Shown piece by piece: positions 8,621 to 16,818 of a stretch of DNA of 64,000 nt (its first letter is position 1; each line of letters begins with the position of its first letter). The DNA lies in NCBI RefSeq assembly GCF_034259325.1, contig NZ_JAXIVS010000015.1, forward strand, positions 38,515-102,514, given 5' to 3'. A program made the translations under genes and the position numbers. The notes under the pieces were generated by a model that saw nothing but the letters and a program-made list of their open reading frames with translations, did no database searches and was not told the origin of the DNA. This stretch comes from Hyalangium ruber. GTDB lineage: Bacteria; Myxococcota; Myxococcia; Myxococcales; Myxococcaceae.

Positions 8621-8650
8621 TTGACACCCTGAAAGGGCGTGTGCGATAAC
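8621..8650 (+). promoter_or_regulatory. Sigma-70-like promoter for the small gene at 8691
   Basis: A perfect TTGACA -35 box at 8621-8626 is followed 18 bases later by GATAAC as the -10 box. The start codon is 40 bases downstream, after AGGAGGGG. It is one of the few near-consensus promoters in this GC-rich window, suggesting strong constitutive expression. Confidence 0.55.
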
Positions 8651-8690
8651 CACTACACGCTACGTCGTATCACCACAGGAGGGGTCGGCG

Positions 8691-8882
8691 ATGTTCACGG
8701 GCGTGAAGGTTTTCTCTGCCACGAAGGCCAAGGAGCGCGAGGAGCTCGGCGAGAACGTGACGCGTTGGCTCAAGAGCAACGCCGATCTGGAGATCGTCGA
8801 CCGCGTGGTGTGCCAGTCGAGCGACAACGAGTTCCACTGCTATACGCTGGTGCTCTTCTACAAAGCGAAGTCCCAGCAGTAG
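8691..8882 (+). CDS. Small conserved hypothetical protein, 63 aa
   Basis: The ATG follows an AGGAGGGG site and a near-consensus promoter, and a terminator-like hairpin follows the stop, so this is a compact monocistronic unit. The sequence MFTGVKVFSATKAKEREELG, then a helical N-terminal half, DLEIVDRVVCQSSDNE and a beta-rich end (HCYTLVLFYKAK) suggest a small alpha/beta fold with one Cys. It resembles short conserved proteins seen in myxobacteria, but I cannot assign a family or function. Confidence 0.75.
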   Translation: MFTGVKVFSATKAKEREELGENVTRWLKSNADLEIVDRVVCQSSDNEFHCYTLVLFYKAKSQQ

Positions 8883-8903
8883 GACCGCTCCCCTACCCGC
8901 TGC

Positions 8904-8929
8904 GCCCCTGAGCGTCCTCGGGGGCTTCT
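8904..8929 (+). terminator. Terminator-like hairpin after the 63-aa gene
   Basis: A 9-bp stem (8904-8912 with 8917-8925, one G-T pair), a 4-base loop and a short TTCT tail lie 22 bases after the stop codon. Confidence 0.6.
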
Positions 8930-8949
8930 CCTCAGGCCTCGCCAAGCCC

Positions 8950-8977
8950 GAGCGTGCCGTCCCATGACGGCACGCTC
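8950..8977 (-). terminator. Strong hairpin downstream of the c-heme lipoprotein gene
   Basis: A perfect 11-bp inverted repeat (8950-8960 with 8967-8977) around a 6-base loop starts 17 bases beyond the stop of the minus-strand gene at 8995. It most likely ends that transcript, and with the hairpin at 8904 it separates the two convergent genes. Confidence 0.6.
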
Positions 8978-8994
8978 CGGTAACGGGCGAGGCT

Positions 8995-10356
8995 TCAGTC
9001 GTTCCCGTCGTCGTCGTCGTCGTCGTGCTTGCGCTCCTTGTGGTCCTTGCCCTTGCCGTCCTTCACCTGGTCCGCGGCCGTGTTGAGCAATTGCTGGTAG
9101 TCGGCCTTGCGCGGGCCGCCGGGACTCAACTCCTGCGTGAGGAACTCCGAGAGCAACGCGGGGCTGCCCACCTCTCGCGTGCGCACGTGGAGGAAGTTCG
9201 TCCCAGTCTCCGACTTGTGGCACCCGCTGCACGTGGCCACGGCGAAGGCGCGGCGCACCTCCTCGGTGACGCCTGGCACCGGCCAGGCCAGGGTGCTGGG
9301 CACCGGCGCGGCGGCCGCGAGGAAGGGCTGCCCCTGGTATGAGGAGGGCACCACGTGCTGCCCGGCGAGGATGGCCGGAGCGTTCGCGCTCGCCCAGGCC
9401 CCCAGCGTGGCCGAGCCGATGAGCGCCGCGTTCACCTCCTGCTTCACCGTCGCCGGCCGGAGCACCCCGTAGCTGCCCAGCACGAACTCGCGCAGCTCCC
9501 ACAGCTTCGGCTCCACCGGCGAGAGCGGCACCTCATTGGTGCGAATCTGTAGCAACGCGCTGCCATTCACCCTGCCGCGCGCCGCCTTCTCCTTCGTGAA
9601 CTCGCGCGTCACGCTGTGCAGCTTCTGATTGTAGTTCCGGCCGAATGGATGGGTGCTCAGCTCATGCCAGCGGCGCGCCCAGGTGTGGATGTCCTTCTTG
9701 TGGGAGATGGGCAGCTGGTACTCGAAGATGACGGTGAAGGCCAGGCGCTCTCCGTCAGGCCCCAGCGCGCCGAAGACGAAGCGCCCCTGCCCCGCGTGCC
9801 CTGGATCCGTGGAAGTGGGCAGGCGCCGCAGGTCCGGCCGGTACACGATGGCCAGCAGCCGGAAGGGCGCCTTGGCGAAGTCCAGCACGCAGCGATCGTC
9901 GCTGCCCGTGCAGCCGCTGGCCGCGCGCCACGGATCGACGATGAGCGAGCGGATGCGGGGCCGGGCCGGAATCACCTGCCCATTCACCGTCTGGTCCTGC
10001 TCCCACGTCTTCAGCCAATAGAGGACGTACTGCGAGCGCCCATAGGGCGACTGCCACTGCTCGGGCATCATCGAGTCGATGAGCCGCCCGAAGGACCAGC
10101 CTCCCTCGGGATCGGTGTTCGACTTGCCTGGCGCCCACTTCGTATAGAAGGAGTCGTCCACCACGCTCACGTCGGTGATGAAGAGCTCGCGCGCTGGATC
10201 GATCGCGGCGAGGTCCACCACCTCGTCCTGGCGCGCGGCGGTGACCTGGAGCTCCTCCCCCTCCTCCGCGGGAGGAGCACAAGCGGCCAGCACCACCAGA
10301 GCGCCCATGAAGCACCACGAAGCGACCCACCTACAACCCCTGCGTCCCACCCGCAT
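8995..10356 (-). CDS. Lipoprotein with a single c-type heme motif and acidic tail
   Basis: About 453 residues from an ATG with a GGAGG site. The signal peptide ends in the lipobox VLAACAP, so the protein is lipid-anchored. A long central domain of unknown family (FITDVSVVDDSFYTKWAPG onward) is followed near residue 385 by CSGCHKSETGTNF. This is a CXXCH c-heme attachment site preceded by VRRAFAVATC. Only one CXXCH is present. The C-terminus is highly charged: Lys/Asp/Glu-rich and ending with six consecutive Asp encoded by a GTC repeat on the plus strand. This could bind metal ions such as calcium. Electron transfer at the cell surface is plausible but inferred. The gene diverges from the kinase gene at 10625. 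Confidence 0.8.
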   Translation of the reverse strand: MRVGRRGCRWVASWCFMGALVVLAACAPPAEEGEELQVTAARQDEVVDLAAIDPARELFITDVSVVDDSFYTKWAPGKSNTDPEGGWSFGRLIDSMMPEQWQSPYGRSQYVLYWLKTWEQDQTVNGQVIPARPRIRSLIVDPWRAASGCTGSDDRCVLDFAKAPFRLLAIVYRPDLRRLPTSTDPGHAGQGRFVFGALGPDGERLAFTVIFEYQLPISHKKDIHTWARRWHELSTHPFGRNYNQKLHSVTREFTKEKAARGRVNGSALLQIRTNEVPLSPVEPKLWELREFVLGSYGVLRPATVKQEVNAALIGSATLGAWASANAPAILAGQHVVPSSYQGQPFLAAAAPVPSTLAWPVPGVTEEVRRAFAVATCSGCHKSETGTNFLHVRTREVGSPALLSEFLTQELSPGGPRKADYQQLLNTAADQVKDGKGKDHKERKHDDDDDDGND

Positions 10357-10624
10357 GTCGGCCTCCGGACGAAACCCCAAGATTCGGGGAGAGGCGCGGC
10401 CCTCAGCGAACCGCATCCTCTTGGCTGGGTGAGGTACGCACCAGGAAGTGGGAATCAACTGGCCATTCAGGCCATGCGAGGACCCACTCGAGCGAAAACT
10501 TTCTCCAGCCGTCATCCGCGCGATCGGTTCGTCCGCTAACGAAATTCTTTACCCCCTTGGGTACGCGGATTCTTCATGTAGGCCTTGCGGTACCCCACAC
10601 CATGCACAGCGTTCGGCTCACACC

Positions 10625-12640
10625 ATGCGGCCCGTGTACCGACGCACTCTGGGACTCCTCGCGACCACCGCCATCCTGGCGGGGGCTGGCTTCGCCACGT
10701 TCAAACTCGATGCGCGCGGACAGAAGATGGCCCGCGCGCGCGCAGCTCAGGTCTCGGGTACGGCCCTGGCCGGAGCCCGGGAGAACCTCAGCGCCCGGCT
10801 GCGCGAGGTGGAGGCCCGGGCCGTGGCGGGTGCCTCCCTCAACCCCGTGCGCGCCCTCGTCGCCGAGCGCGTCGACGACGCGACGCTGCTGGATGCTTTT
10901 GGCACCGAGGCCTGGTGGCAGGCCTTCCGGGAGGAGTTCACCGTCCACGCTCTCGTGGAGGGCTCCCATCGCTTCGACTTCACCCCGGACGGCGTGGCCC
11001 GTCCGGCGGATCTCTCTGCCCTGCTGAGCGCCGCGGAGACACGCCCCCTGGCCTCGAGCCTGCTGCTCGCCGGAGGCGTGCCGCACCTGGCCGCCGCCTC
11101 GGCGGTGGATGTCCCTGTCGTGGGACAGCCTGGCCGCGCCCTGCTGGTGCTCGCCCGTCCGCTGGCGGCTCCGGAGCTCGAGGCGATCGCCAGGCAGGCC
11201 CGCGCCTCGCTGCTGCTCGTGGATGCGCAGGGCCAGCCCCTCTCGCGCGCCGGTGTCGCGCCCCTGGAGGCCGTGCCCTCGCTGGACGCGCCGCTCACCG
11301 GGCCTCGGGGCGAGTGGGCCCTGGCGCGGGCGGAGGTGGCTCCCGGCTTGTTCCTCTGGGCCCGGGCGGACACGCATGTGGAAGCGGCGCAGGCGCGCGG
11401 CGCGGCGCGGGCGATCATGGTGCCCGTGTGGCTCACCGCCCTGCTGGCCTCGGGCGTCGCCCTCTGGCTCGGCCTGCGCCCCCAGCGCGACAAGGCCACC
11501 GCGGAGATGCTCGCCCGGCGGACCCAGGAGCTCGCCGCCGTGAAGGCCGAGCTCGAGCTGGCCCGGGTGTCGCTCACGGGCATGCCGGCCATCAAGGACT
11601 CCATGCTCCCGGTGGCGCCACGCACGCGCACCGAGCCCTCCCTGTCGGCGCCGGTCCCCTTCGGCCGCTATGAGCTGCTGCGGCAACTCGGCGAGGGCGG
11701 CATGGCGCGGGTGTACCTTGCGCTCGCGCGGGGCACGGGCGGCTTCGAGCGCCTGTTCGTCATCAAGCGCCTGCACGAGCCGCTGGCGCGCCAGTCCGAC
11801 GCGGTGAAGCAGTTCATGGACGAGGCCCGGCTGGGCGCCAGCCTCGTCCACTCCAACATCGTGCCCGTCTATGACTTCGGCCAGGTCGAGGGCGAGTACT
11901 ACATGGCCTCGGAGTACATCCTCGGCAGGGATCTCGACGCGGTGCTGCGCCGTGCCTTCGAGCGGGACGGCTACCCGCTGGAGCCCGCCACCGTGTTCTT
12001 CGTGGCGCAAGAGGTGCTCAAGGCGATCGGGTACGCGCACACGCGCACGGACTCGCAGGGCCGGCCGCTGGGCATCGTCCACCGGGACGTGTCGCCGATG
12101 AACATCCTGGCCTCCGCGCGTGGCGAGGTGAAGCTGCTGGACTTCGGCATCGCCAAGAGCACCGAGCGCTCCACGCGCACCCAGGCGGGCCTGGTGAAGG
12201 GCAACGTGAACTTCATCTCCCCGGAGCAGGCGCGCGGGCTCGAGGTGGATGGGCGCGCGGACCTCTTCTCGCTGGGCCTCACACTCTACTGGTGCCTCAC
12301 CGGGGAGCTGCTCTACGACGGGAACAACGACTTCGACCGGCTCCTCTGCGCCGCCGAGGGCCCGAGCGAGGCGCATTGGGAGCGCATCGCCCGGCTGCCC
12401 CAGCCCGCCGCCTCCATCCTCTACCGCGCGCTGCAGCCGCACCCCGCCGATCGCTTCCAGTCCGCCGAGGAGTTCGCCCTGGCGCTGCCTCCGGTGAGCT
12501 CCGAGGACGTGGCGGGCCTGGGCCGAACCATGTTGCGCCTGTTCGGCGAGGAGCTTCGCGCCGAGGCGGCTTACCGCAAGGCCCTGTCCACCGTGTCGGG
12601 CGCGACGGCCTCTCCGCTCGGACAGATCCACACAGGCTGA
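10625..12640 (+). CDS. Membrane Ser/Thr protein kinase with N-terminal periplasmic sensor
   Basis: 671 residues from the ATG reading MRPVYRRTLGLL. A first transmembrane helix (about residues 9-27) and a second (about 265-285, VPVWLTALLASGVALWLGL) enclose a roughly 230-residue periplasmic region resembling a single-cache sensor. A short coiled segment leads to a C-terminal Hanks-type kinase from about residue 350: glycine loop LGEGGMARVY, VAIK-type Lys in FVIKRLH, catalytic loop HRDVSPMN near 485, DFGIAKS and SPEQARG. The HRDVSP form is typical of myxobacterial kinases. All catalytic residues are present, so it should be active and signal-dependent. It is separated by 52 bases from a lipoprotein/porin/cupredoxin operon, which it may control. 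Confidence 0.92.
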   Translation: MRPVYRRTLGLLATTAILAGAGFATFKLDARGQKMARARAAQVSGTALAGARENLSARLREVEARAVAGASLNPVRALVAERVDDATLLDAFGTEAWWQAFREEFTVHALVEGSHRFDFTPDGVARPADLSALLSAAETRPLASSLLLAGGVPHLAAASAVDVPVVGQPGRALLVLARPLAAPELEAIARQARASLLLVDAQGQPLSRAGVAPLEAVPSLDAPLTGPRGEWALARAEVAPGLFLWARADTHVEAAQARGAARAIMVPVWLTALLASGVALWLGLRPQRDKATAEMLARRTQELAAVKAELELARVSLTGMPAIKDSMLPVAPRTRTEPSLSAPVPFGRYELLRQLGEGGMARVYLALARGTGGFERLFVIKRLHEPLARQSDAVKQFMDEARLGASLVHSNIVPVYDFGQVEGEYYMASEYILGRDLDAVLRRAFERDGYPLEPATVFFVAQEVLKAIGYAHTRTDSQGRPLGIVHRDVSPMNILASARGEVKLLDFGIAKSTERSTRTQAGLVKGNVNFISPEQARGLEVDGRADLFSLGLTLYWCLTGELLYDGNNDFDRLLCAAEGPSEAHWERIARLPQPAASILYRALQPHPADRFQSAEEFALALPPVSSEDVAGLGRTMLRLFGEELRAEAAYRKALSTVSGATASPLGQIHTG

Positions 12641-12692
12641 CGCCGCGCTTCGCGCCCTGTCGCCTCCCGTCCAGCCCCACGCGAGGTACCCC

Positions 12693-13955
12693 ATGACGTG
12701 TGAGTCCCACCCTTCGATCCGCGCGGCGCTCGCCCTGGGCTTGTGGCTCCTGCTGCCGGCCTGTGGGCCCTCCAGCACAGCCTCGGAGCCCACGCCCCAC
12801 ATCTGGACGCTGCGCCAGATGCGCGAGGCCTCCGCCGCCTCGGGCACCATCGCGGGCGTCTCCGCCACCGAGTGGGTGACGCCCCGGGGCCAGCCCATCG
12901 CCCAGTGGTCGCCGCCCTACGCCTCCGCCGCGCTCGTGCAGTCGACGGAGCAGGATGGGCTCAACGTGCTGCCCGCCTTCAGCGAGGGTCGGCCCGCGGC
13001 CTTCTCCGTGCCGGAGGTGTGGGAGCGCGTACCGGAGGTCTGGGTCCAGCCCTGGTACGTGCTCGTCACCGAATACGTGCCCTCCAACCCTGGCTCCAAG
13101 CGGCTCAAGGACTCGCTGGCGCTGGTGGACATCGAGGAGGAGAGCCTCTTCTACAGTCCCTTCTGGGAGATCATCTACGTCGTCGTCCCCCAGGACACGC
13201 CGCCCGACCGGTACACGAGCGCCGCGGCCCTCTTCGCCGCCGGGCTGCCCATGCACCGGGGCGGAGGCCTGCTGGCGCCACTCACACCGGAGGACGTGCT
13301 GCCGGCCATCGCCGAGGGCCACACCGGCCCGGTGCGTCCGCTCACGGGAGAGAGCGTGGGCAACGCGGGCAAGGGCGAGGTGTGGCTGCACGGACGGCGC
13401 GTGCCGTACCTGAGCTTTGGTTCGAACACCTTCACCTGGAGCACGGAGGCGAACCGCGTCGGCATCATCGACGAGGTGGCCCTCTATGTCTTCGCGCGCG
13501 CCGGGGAGGATGGGCGTCCGCGGCCGCTCGGGCTCCCGGCGATCCTTGGCACCGGGCCTCGCGGGGCGGGCCGCGCGCCACGGATCTCCTCTACCGGAGT
13601 GCCCCAGTTCGGCACGCTCACCCGGCCGCACTTCGCGCTGCTGCCGAACACCGCCGGTCCCTTCATCCCCGGCACCCTGGACCTCTTGAAGGAGGCGCTG
13701 CGCGGCGAAGGCGCCCTCGCCGTGGTGGACGTCCACCCGGACATCGAGGCCCGCGCCGACGCGAAGGACTACGTGCTCCGGGTGGCGCTCAACCCCGAGT
13801 GCTTCAAGGACCCGGCGAAGTTCCCCGGGACGTGCCGCTGGCTGGACTCGCAGGCGGCCGTGGAGACGAACCTGGCGCCCTCGAGTCTCCAGGCGCAGGA
13901 CGTCCTCTTCACCTCGCCGGTCCTCTTCTATGACGGAAAGAAGGTGGGTAGATGA
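12693..13955 (+). CDS. Hypothetical lipoprotein of a porin/cupredoxin operon
   Basis: 420 residues. The signal peptide ends with the lipobox LLPACGP at about residue 23. The mature protein is Pro- and Trp-rich, without membrane segments or familiar motifs; recognisable stretches are EVWVQPWYVLVTEYVP, FYSPFWEIIYVVVPQD and LNPECFKDP. The stop overlaps the ATG of the following porin-like gene (ATGA), so the two are translationally coupled. By position it probably works in the envelope with the porin and the cupredoxin-like protein downstream. The family is unknown to me. Confidence 0.78.
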   Translation: MTCESHPSIRAALALGLWLLLPACGPSSTASEPTPHIWTLRQMREASAASGTIAGVSATEWVTPRGQPIAQWSPPYASAALVQSTEQDGLNVLPAFSEGRPAAFSVPEVWERVPEVWVQPWYVLVTEYVPSNPGSKRLKDSLALVDIEEESLFYSPFWEIIYVVVPQDTPPDRYTSAAALFAAGLPMHRGGGLLAPLTPEDVLPAIAEGHTGPVRPLTGESVGNAGKGEVWLHGRRVPYLSFGSNTFTWSTEANRVGIIDEVALYVFARAGEDGRPRPLGLPAILGTGPRGAGRAPRISSTGVPQFGTLTRPHFALLPNTAGPFIPGTLDLLKEALRGEGALAVVDVHPDIEARADAKDYVLRVALNPECFKDPAKFPGTCRWLDSQAAVETNLAPSSLQAQDVLFTSPVLFYDGKKVGR

Positions 13956-15349
13956 GTGCGCACCCGCTGCTGGCTCCGCCCCTCGCCCTGCTGCTGCTGG
14001 CCGCGCCGCTCGCGCAGGCGACCCAGGAGTCCGAGGCCCCTTCCTCCTCCTCCGAGCCCGTGGCGGACGCCTCGGGCGTAGTGCTCCCGGAGTCCCTGCC
14101 AGGCATCGCGGAGGAACCCGAGGCTCCTCCCGAGACTCCGGTTCCCACGGGCTACACCCCGGAGGAGGAAGTGGAGGTCTCGCCGTTCCGCATCTCCGGC
14201 TACGTGGACGTGGGCTTCGCCAAGGCACAGGGCCGGGGCAGCTCCTTCCACCCGGATGACACGCGGGTGCCGGCCGACTACGGCGCGGATGCCTTCGCTC
14301 CGGCGGTGAACTCGCGCGGCGAGGTGGCCTCGCTGGATGCGAGCGGCCGCTTCGTCAACGGCTTCCTGCCTCACACGGTGGACATTGGCGGGCATGGCTC
14401 GTTCCTGCTCAACACCGCCAGCCTGGATCTCTTCTATGAGCCCGGGTCTGCGCCGGTGCTCGTCTTCGCGCGGGCGCAGTTCCTTCCGCGCTTCGAGAAG
14501 GGCAGCGGCGGGACACGGCTGTTGCTCCAGCAGGCGTTCGGCCGCGTCACCCCGTTCGCGGGCAACGAGTTCACCGTCACGCTGGGCCGGTTCGACTCCG
14601 TGTTCGGCATCGAGTACCTGGAGAACGAGGCGCCGCTGCGCACCGGCATCACCCCCTCGCTCATGGCCCGCTACACCACCGGGCACCAGCTCGGGGCCAA
14701 GGCGCTCTACCGGCGGCAGTTGCCCTCCATCAACTCGGCGGTGTCGCTGAACACGGCGGTGACCAACGGCAGCAGCCGGGTGGACAGCCTCCAGACGGCG
14801 GACCTGAGCCTGACGGGAGCGCCCTACGTGAGCGCGCGGCTCGGCTACGAGCTGCAACTGCTGCGGCTGCAGGTGAAGCTGGGCCTGAGCGGACAGACGG
14901 GCGCGCGCAACGATCAGAACGATGCCCACGTGCGGCAGACGCAGCTCGGCGCGGACGCGCGCCTGACGGCCGGGTGGCTGAGCCTCGCGGCCGAGTACGT
15001 GCGCGCGCGGGACGGAGCGGGCACGGCGCCCGGCAAGCACACCGGCACCGGGGACTTCTTCTACGCCTCCAGCTTCGCGGTGGACGGCTTCTACGGCACG
15101 CTGGCGCTGGCGCTGCCCGTGGAGCGCGACGCGCTGCGCACCGCCACCGTGTATGGCCGGTATGACCGGCGCGCGGCCGAGTTCCACGGCTTCGGCGGCA
15201 TCCTCACCTCGCGCTTCACGGTGGGCACGCGGCTGGACTTCTGGAGCGTGCTGTCGCTCAAGGCCGAGTACCTCTTCAACCGAGAGAACGCCGGCGCGCC
15301 GCGCGTGGACAACGACGTGTTCGCCGCTTCGGCCGTCTACCTCTTCTGA
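13952..15349 (+). CDS. Outer-membrane porin-like beta-barrel protein
   Basis: 465 residues. An Ala/Leu-rich signal peptide is followed by a Glu/Pro/Ser-rich linker up to residue 70, then alternating amphipathic strands from FRISGYVDVGFAKAQG to the end. It finishes in SAVYLF, a C-terminal aromatic residue preceded by a hydrophobic strand as recognised by the BAM machinery. GRFDSVFGIEYLENE and RYTTGHQLGAKALYRRQ resemble the Gram-negative porins of the OprP/DcaP kind. Its start overlaps the upstream lipoprotein gene, and the cupredoxin gene follows 26 bases later. The substrate is unknown; copper or another small solute is a guess from context. Confidence 0.82.
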   Translation: MSAHPLLAPPLALLLLAAPLAQATQESEAPSSSSEPVADASGVVLPESLPGIAEEPEAPPETPVPTGYTPEEEVEVSPFRISGYVDVGFAKAQGRGSSFHPDDTRVPADYGADAFAPAVNSRGEVASLDASGRFVNGFLPHTVDIGGHGSFLLNTASLDLFYEPGSAPVLVFARAQFLPRFEKGSGGTRLLLQQAFGRVTPFAGNEFTVTLGRFDSVFGIEYLENEAPLRTGITPSLMARYTTGHQLGAKALYRRQLPSINSAVSLNTAVTNGSSRVDSLQTADLSLTGAPYVSARLGYELQLLRLQVKLGLSGQTGARNDQNDAHVRQTQLGADARLTAGWLSLAAEYVRARDGAGTAPGKHTGTGDFFYASSFAVDGFYGTLALALPVERDALRTATVYGRYDRRAAEFHGFGGILTSRFTVGTRLDFWSVLSLKAEYLFNRENAGAPRVDNDVFAASAVYLF

Positions 15350-15375
15350 GCCCTTTTCTTCCTGGAGTGACTGCC

Positions 15376-16455
15376 ATGTCCTCGCACGCACGCTCTCCGC
15401 TGGCGCTCCTCGTCGCGGTCCTGCTCGCCCTCCCCGCCCGCTCCGCCCCGCCGCCCGAGGCCTCCGTGGCCCGGATGCCGCTGCCCGTGGTGGTGCGCAC
15501 CCCGGAAGACAAGGCCTTCCAGGCCACGGCGGAGCGCCAGTACTTGATCTTCAACCTGCTGGCGAGCGGCCGCCTCGCGTATGACCGGGGCGACATGGCC
15601 ACCGCCGCGTCGCACTGGGAAGAGCTGCTGCAGGTGCCTGGCCTGCCCATGGAGCTGGAGGCCGTGGTGAAGCCGCTGGCGCAGGAAGCCCGGCAAAAGG
15701 CCGGAGGCACTGGAGGCGCCGGAAGCGCAGGAGCCAAGGTCGAGCTGCCCATGCCACCTCCGCCCCAGGGCTATTCCCTGATGCCCACGAAGGTCGAAAA
15801 GCCTTCCCGAAAGGCTCCCAGCAAGCCGCGCGTGGAGGTGCGCCGCTCGCAGGCGAGCCCCCTGGGCACGCTCGAGGGCACGGTGCAGGGCGGCCCCGGG
15901 GGCGCGGGCGGCGCGGTGGTGTGGCTGACGCGGGCCAACGGCCCCACGCCGAAGCCCAGGGCCGCGCCGAAGCAGACCGTCGTCCAGCGCGGGAAGCGCT
16001 TCCTGCCGCACGTGCTGGCGGTGCCCGTCGGCACGGAGGTCGTCTTCCTCAACGAGGACAAGATGTTCCACAACGTCTTCTCGCTCAGCCGGCCCAATGA
16101 GTTCGATCTGGGGCTCTACGAGAAGGGAATCGCCCGCTCCCAGCGCTTCGACGCGCCAGGCGTGGTGCGGCTGCTGTGCAACATCCACGCGTCCATGTCG
16201 GCGTTCGTCTACGTGGTGGACTCACCCTGGTACACCCAGGCGGATGGCAAGGGCCAGTTCACCCTGCGTGGCGTGCCTGCGGGCGAGTACGTGCTACATG
16301 CGTGGCATGAGCTGTCCGCGAAGCCGAGCACGCAGCGGGTCACCATCACCGAGGGCGTCGTCACCATCACGGCCACCGTCACCACGGATGCCGAGCGCAC
16401 CGCGTACGCCCCGGACAAGGCGGGCAAGCCCCGCCAGCCCCAGCTCGGGTACTGA
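15376..16455 (+). CDS. Exported cupredoxin (plastocyanin-like) protein
   Basis: About 359 residues from an ATG with a TGGAG site; a GTG three codons upstream is possible. A signal peptide ends near PARSAP. Next come a helical tetratricopeptide-like segment (residues 45-110), a Gly/Ala/Pro-rich linker, and a cupredoxin domain at about 200-290. Type-1 copper ligands are in place: His in DKMFHNVF, then Cys, His and Met in LLCNIHASM. A C-terminal carboxypeptidase-regulatory-like beta domain (GQFTLRGVPAGEYVLHAWHE) follows. A periplasmic or surface copper/electron-transfer role is likely. It follows the porin gene and abuts the next small gene. Confidence 0.88.
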   Translation: MSSHARSPLALLVAVLLALPARSAPPPEASVARMPLPVVVRTPEDKAFQATAERQYLIFNLLASGRLAYDRGDMATAASHWEELLQVPGLPMELEAVVKPLAQEARQKAGGTGGAGSAGAKVELPMPPPPQGYSLMPTKVEKPSRKAPSKPRVEVRRSQASPLGTLEGTVQGGPGGAGGAVVWLTRANGPTPKPRAAPKQTVVQRGKRFLPHVLAVPVGTEVVFLNEDKMFHNVFSLSRPNEFDLGLYEKGIARSQRFDAPGVVRLLCNIHASMSAFVYVVDSPWYTQADGKGQFTLRGVPAGEYVLHAWHELSAKPSTQRVTITEGVVTITATVTTDAERTAYAPDKAGKPRQPQLGY

Positions 16456-16806
16456 ATGAGCGAGAGCGCCTCCTGGCGGCCCTTCGAGGGCGGTAGCACC
16501 CTGGGCCTGTCCGGCTCGCAGGGGGGCACCATCACCTGGGACGAGGAGTACGGCGGGCAGGCGCGGCTCACGTTGGAGCAGGACGAGAGCCGCTCCTTCC
16601 ACGCCATCACCTGCGGCATCACCGGGTGGATGCTCCACACCCGCTTCTTCGGCGGCGCCAGCGAGGCGTTCGCCGCCTTCGAGGAGATGCGCCCCGCTCT
16701 GGTGGAGCTCGCCTCGCGCCTGCCCGAGGGCGGCCCTCGGAACGCACAGGAGGGGGCGCGCGTGGGAGGCCCGCTGCTCTCGGCCTTCCTCGCGCGCTTT
16801 CCCTGA
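16456..16806 (+). CDS. Conserved hypothetical protein, 116 aa
   Basis: The ATG is immediately after the stop of the cupredoxin gene, so it belongs to that operon. There is no signal peptide. The first half is beta-rich (GGTITWDEEYGGQARLTLEQ), then FHAITCGITGWMLHTRFF and an amphipathic helix with EAFAAFEEMRPALVELASR. It resembles a small, widely distributed family of uncharacterised cytoplasmic proteins. No function can be assigned, and the link to the upstream envelope genes may be only transcriptional. Confidence 0.72.
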   Translation: MSESASWRPFEGGSTLGLSGSQGGTITWDEEYGGQARLTLEQDESRSFHAITCGITGWMLHTRFFGGASEAFAAFEEMRPALVELASRLPEGGPRNAQEGARVGGPLLSAFLARFP

Positions 16807-16818
16807 ACCGCGCGCCGC

